A DNA stretch of 64,000 bases, taken from Sandaracinus sp. (GTDB lineage: Bacteria > Myxococcota_A > Polyangia > Polyangiales > Houyiibacteriaceae). Both the position numbers and the translations under genes were made by a program. The stretch covers positions 1 to 64,000 of the forward strand of contig PABA01000168.1 of assembly GCA_002699025.1 (NCBI GenBank), read 5' to 3'. Under the pieces are notes generated by a model. That model was not told where the DNA came from, ran no database searches, and saw nothing but the letters and a program-made list of their open reading frames with translations. Of the stretch, positions 26,229 to 36,376 are shown piece after piece (position 1 is the first letter of the stretch; every line of letters begins with the position of its first letter).

Positions 26229-27314
26229 ATGACCCGCCGCTTCCTCCTGCTCCTCCCGCTCGCGCTCCTCTCCGCCTGCCCCGGCGAGTCGCCGAGTGAT
26301 GACGAACCGCGCGTCTGCGAGCCGGGCGTCTGCTGCACGGACGCCGACTGCGGGCCGGGCACCTGCTGCGGCGAGGACCACCTCTGCGCGCCCTGCTGCG
26401 CGTCGAACGCCGATTGCCGGGCGGGCGAGTGCTGCGACGTCGCGAGTGGCCAGTGCGGCTCCTGCGGGTGCGCGTCGAACGCGGACTGCCGGGCGGGCGA
26501 GTGCTGCCAGGATGGGGCCTGCGGGGCCTGCGGCTGCGCCACGAACGAGGACTGCCGGGCGGGGGAGTGCTGCGAGGATGGGGCCTGCGGGGCCTGCGGG
26601 TGCGCGACGAACGCGGATTGCCGGGCCGGGGAGTGCTGCGAGGACGGGGCCTGCGGGGCCTGCGGGTGCGCGACGAACGCGGATTGCCGGGCCGGGGAGT
26701 GCTGCGAGGACGGGGTCTGCGGGGCCTGCGGGTGCGCGTCGAACGCGGACTGTCGAGCGGGGGAGTGCTGTCAGGATGGGGCCTGCGGCGCGTGCGGCTG
26801 CGCGACGAACGACGACTGCACGGCGGGGGAGTGCTGCACGGACGGGGCCTGCTCGCCCTGCGGGTGTGCGTCGAACGCGGATTGCCTCGCCGGGCAATGC
26901 TGTGAGGACGGGGCCTGCGGCGCGTGTGGGTGCGCGTCGAACGCGGACTGCCGGGCGGGCGAGTGCTGCGAGGACGGGGCCTGCGGCGCGTGCGGGTGCG
27001 CGTCGAACGCGGACTGCCGGGCGGGCGAGTGCTGCGAGGACGGGGCCTGCGGCGCGTGCGGCTGCGCGACGAACGCGGACTGCACGGCGGGGGAGTGCTG
27101 TCAGCCGGACGGAAGCTGTGGCGCGTGCGGGTGCGCGACGAACGCGGACTGCCTGGCGGGGCAGTGCTGCACGGACGGGGCGTGCGGCGCGTGCGGGTGC
27201 GCTTCGGATGCGGACTGCACCGCCGGCCAGTGTTGCCAGGGCGACGGGAGCTGCGGGCCGTGCTCGTGCCGGAGCCACGCCGACTGCCGCGTGGGTGAGG
27301 TCTGCTGTGACTGA
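26229..27314 (+). CDS. Lipoprotein made of 22-residue six-cysteine repeats
   Basis: A 361-residue lipoprotein. The lipobox is LLSAC (Cys17) after a Leu-rich signal. From about residue 57 to the end it is 13 near-identical units plus a partial one, each about 22 residues of the form CGCATNADCRAGECCEDGAC. Each unit carries six Cys, including one Cys-Cys pair. The underlying DNA repeats with a 66-bp period from about 26399. Such a protein would be a rod of small disulfide knots or a metal-binding array on the cell surface; both are inference. It resembles cysteine-rich myxobacterial proteins but matches no named family I recall. It precedes a second Cys-rich lipoprotein by 156 bp. Confidence 0.85.
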   Translation: MTRRFLLLLPLALLSACPGESPSDDEPRVCEPGVCCTDADCGPGTCCGEDHLCAPCCASNADCRAGECCDVASGQCGSCGCASNADCRAGECCQDGACGACGCATNEDCRAGECCEDGACGACGCATNADCRAGECCEDGACGACGCATNADCRAGECCEDGVCGACGCASNADCRAGECCQDGACGACGCATNDDCTAGECCTDGACSPCGCASNADCLAGQCCEDGACGACGCASNADCRAGECCEDGACGACGCASNADCRAGECCEDGACGACGCATNADCTAGECCQPDGSCGACGCATNADCLAGQCCTDGACGACGCASDADCTAGQCCQGDGSCGPCSCRSHADCRVGEVCCD

Positions 27315-27470
27315 GCTTCGGCCGACCGGGCGCGCCGGAGTGCCCGGCCTCTGAGCGGTCGAGGGCGGTAGCTCGCGGAGAGCGAGAGGGATTCGGCCGG
27401 AGTGGCGCTGCGCGCCCTCGGCCCTGGAGGCGCGCCTGCGCCTCGCGAGACGAACACGAGGAGAACGACG

Positions 27471-28982
27471 ATGCGGAAGTGGATGATGCTGGCGCTGCTC
27501 GCCCTCGCCGCGGCCTGCGGCGGGGACGACGCCATGGGGGACACGGACGCCGGCCCCACGGGGCCGGAGCCCGGGGAGCTCGGCTGGCCCTGCGCGCGGA
27601 ACGCGGACTGCAACTCGGGGCTCTGCCTCGAGGCGGGCGTCTGCACCGAGAGCTGCGTGGACACGGCGACCTGCCCGGAGAGCTGGGCCTGCGACCCCGT
27701 GCCCGGCGCGGGGCTCCTCTGCCAGTGCTCGCTCTCGTCGGTCGAGGAGCTCTGCAACGGCGTGGACGACGACTGCGACGGCGTGGTGGATCTCGGCGCG
27801 ACCTGCCCCGAGGGGCTCGTCTGCGAGGGCGGCTCCTGCACCTGCCCGCCGGAGGAGCGCTGCGACGGGGAGTGCGTGGATCGGCAGTCGGATGCGCGCC
27901 ACTGCGGGGCCTGCGGCAACGCCTGTCCGAGCGGCCAGGCCTGCGAAGGCGGCGCCTGCGTGGTCATGTGCAGCGCCGGGCAGACGCGCTGCGGGGACAG
28001 CTGCGTCGACGTGGCGAGCGACGCGCGGCACTGCGGCGCCTGCGACGCGGCCTGCTCCGCCGGGGGCGTCTGCGAAGGGGGCGCGTGCGTCTGCGCCGCC
28101 GGCACGACGAGCTGCAGCGGCGCGTGCACGGACACGACCACGGACCGCAACAACTGCGGCGCCTGTGGGCGGGTCTGTGCGGCGAGCGAGGCGTGCGTGG
28201 CCGGGGCGTGCGAGTGCGCGGCCGGCTTCATCCGCTGCGGGAGCGCCTGCGTGGACACGCAGCGGGACGAGGCCCACTGCGGAGCCTGCGGGAACGCCTG
28301 CCCGGGCGGCCAGGTCTGCGAGAGCGGCGCCTGCCGCGTGGCTTGCGGCGCCGGCGAGACGCGCTGCGGGGACAGCTGCGTGAACACCGACACGGACGCC
28401 GCGAACTGCGGAGCGTGCGGGAACGCTTGCGGGGACGGGGAGTTCTGCCGCGAGGGCGCGTGCGCGCTCGACTGCGGGGCGCTTCGGCTCTGCAGCGCGG
28501 CGTGCGTGGACGTCACGCGCGATCCGGACCACTGCGGTGACTGCGACAACGCCTGCGCCTTCGATCAGGTCTGCGCGGATGGGAGCTGCGTGTGCGAGGC
28601 GGGCCTCACGGCTTGTGGCGGGAGCTGCGTCAGCACGAGCTCGGACCCGTCCCATTGTGGAGAGTGCGGCAACGTCTGCCCGACCGGCTCGACGTGCTCG
28701 TTCGGGCGCTGCACCGTGCCCGTGGGCGAGGGCTGCTCGAGCGATCTCCAGTGCGGGGACGACCTCGCGGCCTTCTGCGCGACGGAGGGGGAGGGCTTCC
28801 CCGGTGGATACTGCACGAAGACCTGCGGGAGCTGCCCGATGGGCTCCATCTGCGTGGGGGTCGACGCGGACTTCGCGATTTGCCTCTCGCGATGCGGCGC
28901 GGGCTTCGGTTCGTGCCGTTCGGGGTACGACTGCGAGGTCCTCGACGACGGCGTGACCCGGGTCTGCCTGCCGCCGGCCTGA
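27471..28982 (+). CDS. Stig1-like cysteine-rich repeat lipoprotein
   Basis: A 503-residue lipoprotein; GAGGAG precedes the ATG. The lipobox is LAAAC (Cys16), then CGGDDAMGDTDAG. One MopE-type motif (LCNGVDDDCDGVVD) occurs near residue 100. It is followed by seven repeats of the 'CVDxxxDxxHCGACGNAC' type found in stigma-specific Stig1-like proteins of myxobacteria. Units end HCGACGNACPSG, HCGACDAACSAG, NCGACGRVCAAS, HCGACGNACPGG, NCGACGNACGDG, HCGDCDNACAFD and HCGECGNVCPTG. The C-terminal 80 residues form a separate Cys-rich cap. Role unknown; probably surface structure or binding. Strong hairpins follow the stop. Confidence 0.85.
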   Translation: MRKWMMLALLALAAACGGDDAMGDTDAGPTGPEPGELGWPCARNADCNSGLCLEAGVCTESCVDTATCPESWACDPVPGAGLLCQCSLSSVEELCNGVDDDCDGVVDLGATCPEGLVCEGGSCTCPPEERCDGECVDRQSDARHCGACGNACPSGQACEGGACVVMCSAGQTRCGDSCVDVASDARHCGACDAACSAGGVCEGGACVCAAGTTSCSGACTDTTTDRNNCGACGRVCAASEACVAGACECAAGFIRCGSACVDTQRDEAHCGACGNACPGGQVCESGACRVACGAGETRCGDSCVNTDTDAANCGACGNACGDGEFCREGACALDCGALRLCSAACVDVTRDPDHCGDCDNACAFDQVCADGSCVCEAGLTACGGSCVSTSSDPSHCGECGNVCPTGSTCSFGRCTVPVGEGCSSDLQCGDDLAAFCATEGEGFPGGYCTKTCGSCPMGSICVGVDADFAICLSRCGAGFGSCRSGYDCEVLDDGVTRVCLPPA

Positions 28983-28997
28983 GCTCCCGCCGCCTCT

Positions 28998-29067
28998 GGA
29001 GCGCCTAGGCGCTCCGAGCCCAGAACGCGAGCGCGCGATCGGGAAGCCCCGGTCGCGCGCTCGCGTT
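28998..29067 (+). terminator. Tandem terminator hairpins
   Basis: The first is the perfect palindrome GGAGCGCCTAGGCGCTCC (28998-29015). The second is a perfect 15-bp stem: AACGCGAGCGCGCGA (29024-29038) pairs with TCGCGCGCTCGCGTT (29053-29067) across a 14-base loop. Both follow the Stig1-like gene within 90 bp. The T tract is short. Confidence 0.75.
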
Positions 29068-29122
29068 TCGCCCGCGGGGCCGCCCCGGAGGGTCGCTCCA
29101 CCGGGGCGGACGCGGCTCGGAC

Positions 29123-29305
29123 GTCCTGCGGACGCCGCTCGGGCGTCCTGCGGACGCCGTCCGGAGCCCAGAGGCCGCCAGGTCTCTCGGATTCGCGGCG
29201 AGTCCGAGGGCCAGCGCCCATCCGGAGTCCTGCGGGCGCCGCTCGGGCGTCCTGCGGACGCGGCCCGGGCGTCCTGCGGACGTCCCGCTCGGGTGTCCTG
29301 CGGAC
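29123..29305 (-). repeat. GTCC-TGC-GGAC dyad array in the lon upstream region
   Basis: GTCCTGCGGAC cores start at 29123, 29145, 29227 (ends GGGC), 29249, 29271 and 29295. Spacing within the two clusters is 22-24 bp. Several copies extend to GCGTCC-TGC-GGACGC. Linker sequence (CCCGCTCGGGT) matches the reverse complement of the array at 11705, so this is the same family in inverted orientation. The gap 28983-29568 otherwise holds no gene. Confidence 0.88.
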
Positions 29306-29397
29306 CCCCAGATGCGGGGTTAGGGTGCTGAATTCATTGGGCTAGATGGTTCGCGAGGGGGGCCGGGAGCGGCTTCCTGCTCTGCTGCGCCGATTCA

Positions 29398-29414
29398 AAT
29401 GACTGCCGGTCATT
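29398..29414. promoter_or_regulatory. Palindromic operator-like site upstream of lon
   Basis: AATGAC-TGCCG-GTCATT is a perfect 6-bp inverted repeat in an AT-richer patch about 155 bp before lon. Its size and symmetry fit a dimeric (for example TetR-type) regulator, but nothing identifies the protein. Confidence 0.4.
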
Positions 29415-29534
29415 ACGGCTCCCGAGCGGAGCCCTGCGGACGCTCGCAGCGGGGCGAGCACGACGCCAGGCGGGCCGTAGGCTTGCAGAAAGCGTCGTTC
29501 TTTCGACGATTGGCGCCGAATCCTCGTTGCACCG

Positions 29535-29562
29535 TTGACCTGCTCTTGAACGAAATTACGTT
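29535..29562 (+). promoter_or_regulatory. Candidate lon promoter
   Basis: TTGACC (29535-29540), 16-bp spacer, TACGTT (29557-29562), seven bases before the ATG at 29569. The surrounding 30 bp are AT-rich compared with the window. CTTGAA at 29545 recalls a heat-shock -35 box, but no matching -10 was found. Confidence 0.4.
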
Positions 29563-29568
29563 TTGTTC

Positions 29569-31980
<2,412 letters not shown>

Positions 31981-32045
31981 GCAGACGACCCCTCCTCTCC
32001 CCCCTTCACACCGGAGAACGCGACCCCACACTGATCGACTGGACG

Positions 32046-32148
32046 CCTCCCCGAGTCCCTGCCTCGGCCTCGTCGGCACGCTCGAGGCCATTCCCTCCCC
32101 TCCTCGGCCTCGCGTTCTGCGAGCCGTCGGGGCAGGGGCTCGGGGAGG
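32046..32148 (+). repeat. 23-bp inverted repeat after lon
   Basis: The left arm 32046-32068 (CCTCCCCGAGTCCCTGCC…) pairs with 32126-32148. Of 23 positions, 20 are Watson-Crick and the other three are G-T, that is G-U wobble in a + strand RNA. The loop is 57 bases. Confidence 0.8.
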
Positions 32149-32175
32149 TGTCCCCCCCCCTCCTCCTCTCCTCTT

Positions 32176-32283
32176 CGCCGGGCCCACCGAGCCTCCGCCC
32201 CGGCCCCGGGTATCTCGCTCTCCGCGCGACCTGGTGCCTCTCCTCCTCCTCCTCGCCGGGGCGGAGCCTCGGTGGGCCCGGCG
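32176..32283 (+). repeat. 28-bp inverted repeat after lon
   Basis: The arm 32176-32203 (CGCCGGGCCCACCGAGCC…) is complementary to 32256-32283 at 27 of 28 positions, with a 52-base pyrimidine-rich loop. It follows the previous inverted repeat directly. The gap 31981-32458 holds no credible gene. Confidence 0.85.
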
Positions 32284-32341
32284 TCTCTCCGTCCCCTCGC
32301 GAGCCCGTGGCGAGCCCCCACTCCGGCGAGCCCGCGCTCTC

Positions 32342-32436
32342 CGACCCTGGCGAGCCCGCGGCGCGCTCCCCGACCCTGGCGAGCCTGCGCCCCCGACCCT
32401 GGCGAGCCCGCGCCCTCCGAGCCTGGCGAGCCCGCG
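32342..32436 (+). repeat. Direct repeats of CGACCCTGGCGAGCCCGCG
   Basis: Four copies start at 32342, 32371, 32393 and 32418 (the last reads CGAGCCTGG), at uneven spacing, immediately ahead of the L,D-transpeptidase gene. Further CGAGCCC words extend to 32300. Confidence 0.85.
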
Positions 32437-32458
32437 GCGCGCCCTCCACAGTGTGTGG

Positions 32459-33193
32459 GTGCGCCGCCCGCTGCCGGTCCTCCTCGCGCCGCTCGCGCTC
32501 GCCCTCGTCGCCGCGCCGCCCGCGGTCACGGCCAGCGGCGTCCCCGCGAGCGCCCGGAGCCGCGCCGTCGTCCAGCGCGTCGCCCCCACGCTCCGCGCCG
32601 AGCTCGAGGCCCGCGGTCTCCGCCTCGGCGCGCCGGTCTTCCTCCGCGTCTTCAAGGAGGAGCGCGAGCTCGAGGTCTGGCTCGGCCACCCGGACGGCCG
32701 CCACCGGCTCCTCGAGACGCACCCCATCTGCGCCGTCTCCGGGGAGCTCGGGCCGAAGCTCGCCGAGGGCGACGGCCAGGCGCCGGAGGGGTTCTACGCC
32801 GTCCGCGCGGGCCAGCTGAACCCGCGGAGCCGCTTCCACCTCGCGCTGAACCTCGGCTTCCCGAACGCCTACGACCGCGCCCACGACCGCACGGGGAGCT
32901 TCCTGATGATCCACGGCGCCTGCGCGAGCCGCGGCTGCTACGCGATGACCGACCCGACCATCGAGCGCGTCTGGGTCCTCGTCGACGCCGCGCTCCGTGC
33001 CGGCCAGCGCGCCGTGCCCGTCCACGCCTTCCCCTTCCGCATGAGCGACGCGCGCCTCGAGGCCGCCGAGGGCCAGCGCTGGCATCGCTTCTGGGCCGAG
33101 GAGCTCCGCCCCGTCTTCGATGCCTTCGAGCGCACCCGCGTGCCGCCGCGCGTCCGCGTGCGAGGCGACCGCTACGTGCTCGCCTCGCGCTGA
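32459..33193 (+). CDS. YafK-like L,D-transpeptidase-family protein
   Basis: A 244-residue exported protein. The signal peptide is RRPLPVLLAPLALALVAAPPAVTA. The YkuD-type catalytic site is FLMIHGACASRGCYAMTD, with His152 and Cys160, in the arrangement of YafK/DpaA-like murein L,D-transpeptidases or amidases. FLRVFKEERELEVWLG and GEGDGQAPEGFYAV upstream are also typical of that subgroup. These enzymes form or cut 3-3 crosslinks or detach proteins from peptidoglycan; which one applies cannot be told. The start is uncertain: GTG at 32459 gives the best signal, GTG at 32453 is the alternative. No ribosome site is visible. Confidence 0.83.
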   Translation: MRRPLPVLLAPLALALVAAPPAVTASGVPASARSRAVVQRVAPTLRAELEARGLRLGAPVFLRVFKEERELEVWLGHPDGRHRLLETHPICAVSGELGPKLAEGDGQAPEGFYAVRAGQLNPRSRFHLALNLGFPNAYDRAHDRTGSFLMIHGACASRGCYAMTDPTIERVWVLVDAALRAGQRAVPVHAFPFRMSDARLEAAEGQRWHRFWAEELRPVFDAFERTRVPPRVRVRGDRYVLASR

Positions 33194-33254
33194 GCCGCGA
33201 ACCGCGGCGGAGCGGGAGTGCGGGGCTGGATCGGCGCCTGGTACCCTGACCGCG

Positions 33255-34388
33255 ATGCGTCGCCCCGCTCTCCGTGCCGCCCTCGGGCTCCTCGCTCTCG
33301 GCTCCCTCGCCGCCGCGCTCCACGCCCAGCCGGCCGCCGGGCCGACGCAGGTCGCGCTCGGCGACGGCTTCGGCTGCGGCCTCGCGGCGGACGGGACGGT
33401 GCGCTGCTGGGGCGAGTGCGGCGACGGGCAGTGCGGCTCCCCGGGGGGCGACGCGCGGACGCCGCGCCCGGTCCCGGGGCTCAGCGCCGTGCGGGCGATC
33501 GACGCGGGCTACGGCTTCGCCTGCGCGCTCGGCGAGGACGGGCAGGTGCGCTGCTGGGGCGACAACGGCTACGGCCAGCTCGGCGTGGAGGGCGTCGAGG
33601 AGCGCGCCGAGCCCGAGCCCGTCCCGGGCGTCGAGGGCGCCACGGCCATCGCGCTCGGCAGCTTCCACGCCTGCGCGCTCGTCGAGGGCGGCGAGGTGCG
33701 CTGCTGGGGCAGCAACCGCTACGCGAACCTCGGCGTACCCCAGCCCGAGCGCGTCCGCGCCGAGGCCCGCCCCGTGCCGCGTCTGCGGGCGACGGCGATC
33801 TGGTCGGGCAAGTACCACAGCTGCGCGCGGGACCGGCGCGGGCGCCTCGTCTGCTGGGGCTCGAGCGACCACGGCCAGGTGGGTACGCGCCGCCGCGTCC
33901 GGCGCGCCGGGCTGACGCGCGTGCGCGGGACGGGCTCCGTCGAGCAGGTGAGCCTCGGCGGATCGCAGAGCTGTGTGCTCGGCGCGGAGGGCGAGCTCCG
34001 GTGCTGGGGGCAGAACCTCTTCAACGTGGGCGAGGGCTCGGTCTCCATGCACCCGCGCCCGGTCGTCGATCCGCGCGCCGCCGGGGCCGAGGGGCTCAGC
34101 GTCTACGGCGAGAACCACTGCATCGTGCGCGGCGGCCAGGTGCTCTGCTGGGGCGTGAACCGCACGCACTTCCTCCACGTGCCCACGGACGAGATGGGCG
34201 AGGTCGTCCTCGAGCCGAGCGCCGTGCCCGGCCTGCGCGACGCCACCGCCGTCGAGCTCGGCGCGAGCGCGGTCTGCGCTCGGCGGGCCAGCGGCCAGTG
34301 GGTCTGCTGGGGGCGCAACCGCCACGGCGCCGTCGGGGTCGGGAGCGCCGATCCGATGGTGAGCGCGCCGACCCCGCTGCCCTGGTGA
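33255..34388 (+). CDS. Secreted RCC1-repeat protein
   Basis: A 377-residue protein with a signal peptide (cleavage after His-Ala at about 24). About seven RCC1/BLIP-type repeats follow, each with 'ALGxxxxCALxxDGxVRCWGxNxxGQLG'. Examples are [48 protein letters not shown] and [18 protein letters not shown]. Such repeats close into a beta-propeller. Paired Cys in each blade (CAL…RCWG) suggest disulfides outside the cytoplasm. Partner unknown. No ribosome site; TACCCT (33242-33247) lies seven bases before the ATG. Confidence 0.88.
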   Translation: MRRPALRAALGLLALGSLAAALHAQPAAGPTQVALGDGFGCGLAADGTVRCWGECGDGQCGSPGGDARTPRPVPGLSAVRAIDAGYGFACALGEDGQVRCWGDNGYGQLGVEGVEERAEPEPVPGVEGATAIALGSFHACALVEGGEVRCWGSNRYANLGVPQPERVRAEARPVPRLRATAIWSGKYHSCARDRRGRLVCWGSSDHGQVGTRRRVRRAGLTRVRGTGSVEQVSLGGSQSCVLGAEGELRCWGQNLFNVGEGSVSMHPRPVVDPRAAGAEGLSVYGENHCIVRGGQVLCWGVNRTHFLHVPTDEMGEVVLEPSAVPGLRDATAVELGASAVCARRASGQWVCWGRNRHGAVGVGSADPMVSAPTPLPW

Positions 34389-34656
34389 GCGCCGCCCGGA
34401 TCGGAGCGTGCGGGCTGCCCCGGCGTCGCTCCGCGCCGGGTCGTCGCTCTGCCGACGGAGCGCGCATCGGACCGACGGTGAGCGCATCGAGCCGACGGTG
34501 AGCGGATCGAGCCGACCCGCGCGCCGACCGCTGCGTCGAGCGCGCGTCTTTCCGACCGCTTCGGCGCGCGCTCCGAGCGCGCCGGCCCATCGTCTCGACT
34601 GCCTCCTCCGGGCCCGCGCCTTGCGCTCGAGCCCCCGCGGCCCTTCATTCGTTCTC

Positions 34657-35496
34657 GTGGACCTCGCCCCGCGCGTCCCCCTCCCGGACCTCGACGAGCT
34701 CGCCGCCCTCCTGCGCGGGCGCCGCGTCGCCGTGCTCACCGGCGCCGGCTGCAGCACGGAGAGCGGCATCCCCGACTACCGCGGCCCGGAGACGCGCCGC
34801 CGGGCACGCAACCCCATCCCCTTCCGCCGCTTCCTCGACGACCCGGCCGCCCGCCGGCGCTACTGGGCCCGCGCCCTGGTCGGCTGGCGCAAGTTCGCCG
34901 GCAAGGCGCCGAACGCGGGCCACCGGGCGCTCGCCGAGCTCGAGCGCCGCGGCGTCCTGACGGGGCTCATCACGCAGAACGTCGATCGGCTCCACCAGGC
35001 CGCCGGCAGCCGCGACGTGATCGAGCTCCACGGCGCCCTCGAGGAGGTGCTCTGCCTCGGCTGCGGCACGGTCGGCTCGCGGGTCGCGCTGCAGGAGCGT
35101 CTCGAGGGGCTGAACCCGAGCTGGGTCGGGCGCAGGGCGGAGATGGCGCCGGACGGGGACGCGGAGATCGACGAGACGGCGGGCTTCCGGGTGGTCGACT
35201 GCGAGCGCTGCGACGGGCCGCTGAAGCCGCACGTGGTCTTCTTCGGGGAGGGCGTGCCGAAGGAGCGGGTCGAGGCGGCCTGGGCGCGGGTGGACGCGGC
35301 GGACGTGCTCCTCGTCGTCGGCTCCTCGCTCGCCGTCTACAGCGGCTACCGCTTCGTCCGGGGCGCGGCGAAGCGCGGGCAGCCGGTGGCGATCCTCAAC
35401 CTCGGCGAGACCCGTGGCGATCCGCACGCCGCCGTGAAGGTCGAGGCCCGGGCCGGCGACGCGCTCCCGGCCCTCGCGCGCCTGCTCGCCGAGTAG
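34657..35496 (+). CDS. Sir2-family NAD-dependent protein deacylase
   Basis: A 279-residue sirtuin. NAD-binding motifs are [20 protein letters not shown] and [22 protein letters not shown], the latter holding the catalytic His. The zinc site is CLGCG plus [20 protein letters not shown]. The late motif is [17 protein letters not shown]. The inserted stretch between the two Cys pairs ([35 protein letters not shown]) is typical of the class II (SIRT4-like) bacterial branch. That branch has deacylase and ADP-ribosyl or lipoamidase activities. The GTG at 34657 is chosen as start; upstream in-frame sequence is low-complexity repeat. The gap before it (34389-34656) contains GAGCGCATCGAGCCGACGGT-type short repeats. 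Confidence 0.92.
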   Translation: MDLAPRVPLPDLDELAALLRGRRVAVLTGAGCSTESGIPDYRGPETRRRARNPIPFRRFLDDPAARRRYWARALVGWRKFAGKAPNAGHRALAELERRGVLTGLITQNVDRLHQAAGSRDVIELHGALEEVLCLGCGTVGSRVALQERLEGLNPSWVGRRAEMAPDGDAEIDETAGFRVVDCERCDGPLKPHVVFFGEGVPKERVEAAWARVDAADVLLVVGSSLAVYSGYRFVRGAAKRGQPVAILNLGETRGDPHAAVKVEARAGDALPALARLLAE

Positions 35497-35640
35497 GCCG
35501 GATTCGTCACCCGTCGGCGCGCCCTCGCCCATCCTTCGGGCCGGCAGCGGGTTCTCGCCTCGCCGAAGCGCGGCCTGCGCTCCTCGCTTCGTGAAACTCC
35601 TCCCCGCCGCACGAGCGCGTCGCGCGTGCTCGCGCCGGCT

Positions 35641-35745
35641 CCCTCCGCGCCGGCTCCCTCCGCGCCGGGTTCCTCCGCGCCGGGTTCCTCCGCGCCGGGT
35701 CCCTCCGCGCCGGGTCCCTCCGCGCCGGAGTCCTCAGCGGCGGAG
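35641..35745. repeat. Seven 15-bp repeats overlapping the tetR stop
   Basis: Units of (T/C)CCTCCGCGCCGGGT run at exact 15-bp steps from 35641; the last one (35731-35745) is degenerate. The TetR-family gene ends at 35734 inside that last copy, so the array has reached its 3' end. Confidence 0.9.
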
Positions 35746-36300
35746 CAGGCCGCGGAGCACCAGCGCGTGCTGCTGGGGGAGCTCCTCCCGCAGCCGCTCG
35801 ACCTCGCCGGCGTAGAGCACGGGCGGCGCGAAGGCCGCGTAGGCGCGGAGCAGGGCGCTCGCCGCCCGACGCGGATCGGGCGCGTGCAGCTCCTCGGCGC
35901 CGGCCAGGAACGCCGCGAAGAGCTCCCGCTCGCGATCCCGGAAGGCGTGGTGCGCCCCCCGGATCGCGTCGCAGCGCGAGCAGAAGAAGAGCTCGGGCCC
36001 ATGCGCCAGCCGCGCCACCGAGACGAAGCCCTCGAAGCGCCGGTCGAGCGCCCGCGCCAGCCGCGCCTCGGCCCGCCCCTCCATCTCGAGCGCCTCCTGC
36101 TCCGCCCGCAGGAGCTTCCCGTGCGCCCGCCGCGAGAGCGCCCCGAGCAGCGCGTTCTTCGAGGGGAACTCGAGGTACACGGAGCCCACCCCGACCTGCG
36201 CCTCGCGCGCGATGTCGGCCACGGTCGTCTTCGTCGGCCCGTAGTGGTGGAAGAGCCGAAGCGCCGCGTCGAGGATCAGCCGCTGCCGCGAGTCGGTCAC
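35734..36300 (-). CDS. TetR-family transcriptional regulator
   Basis: A 188-residue regulator. The N-terminal HTH is standard: RQRLILDAALRLFHHYGPTKTTVADIAREAQVGVGSVYLEFPSKNALL (about 5-52). The helical C-terminal ligand domain includes a CSRC pair. The GTG start at 36300 has TATGCT eight bases upstream and no ribosome site. It is divergent from the SNF2-SbcDC cassette with 76 bp between starts, so it is a candidate regulator of that cassette and of itself. That is inference from position only. Confidence 0.9.
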   Translation of the reverse strand: MTDSRQRLILDAALRLFHHYGPTKTTVADIAREAQVGVGSVYLEFPSKNALLGALSRRAHGKLLRAEQEALEMEGRAEARLARALDRRFEGFVSVARLAHGPELFFCSRCDAIRGAHHAFRDRERELFAAFLAGAEELHAPDPRRAASALLRAYAAFAPPVLYAGEVERLREELPQQHALVLRGLLRR

Positions 36301-36308
36301 GGCGCGAG

Positions 36309-36356
36309 AGCATAGCCGCTCGCGACCGTTGACACACCGGCGCGGTACACCATCCT
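36309..36356. promoter_or_regulatory. Overlapping divergent promoters, tetR and SNF2 cassette
   Basis: Leftward: TATGCT (36309-36314 on the minus strand) eight bases before the tetR GTG. Rightward: TTGACA (36329-36334), 16-bp spacer, CATCCT (36351-36356), 20 bases before the ATG at 36377. Between them ACCG-GCG-CGGT (36337-36346) is a small dyad that could be an operator. Confidence 0.45.
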
Positions 36357-36376
36357 GGCCCTCCCGCCGTCCGCCC

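Noticed and set aside
26771-27085. Minus-strand repeat protein (PQAPSSQHSPARQSAFDAH repeats)
   Set aside because: It is the complement of the six-Cys repeat units; periodicity comes from the sense gene.
25224-28655. A 1143-residue minus-strand frame running upstream of hslO
   Set aside because: Only the last 286 residues (Hsp33) look like protein. The rest is Ala/Arg/Pro-rich antisense of the two Cys-rich lipoprotein genes, whose third-position GC keeps the opposite strand open.
35346-36002. Minus-strand pentapeptide-like repeat (GAEEP/GAEGP) near the tetR end
   Set aside because: Any 15-bp tandem repeat reads as a pentapeptide repeat in every frame; it has no start signal and lies in a frame different from tetR.
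36329-36376. TTG start for the SNF2-type helicase
   Set aside because: The TTG is part of a perfect TTGACA -35 box, and the extra residues are Arg/Pro low complexity; ATG at 36377 fits better.
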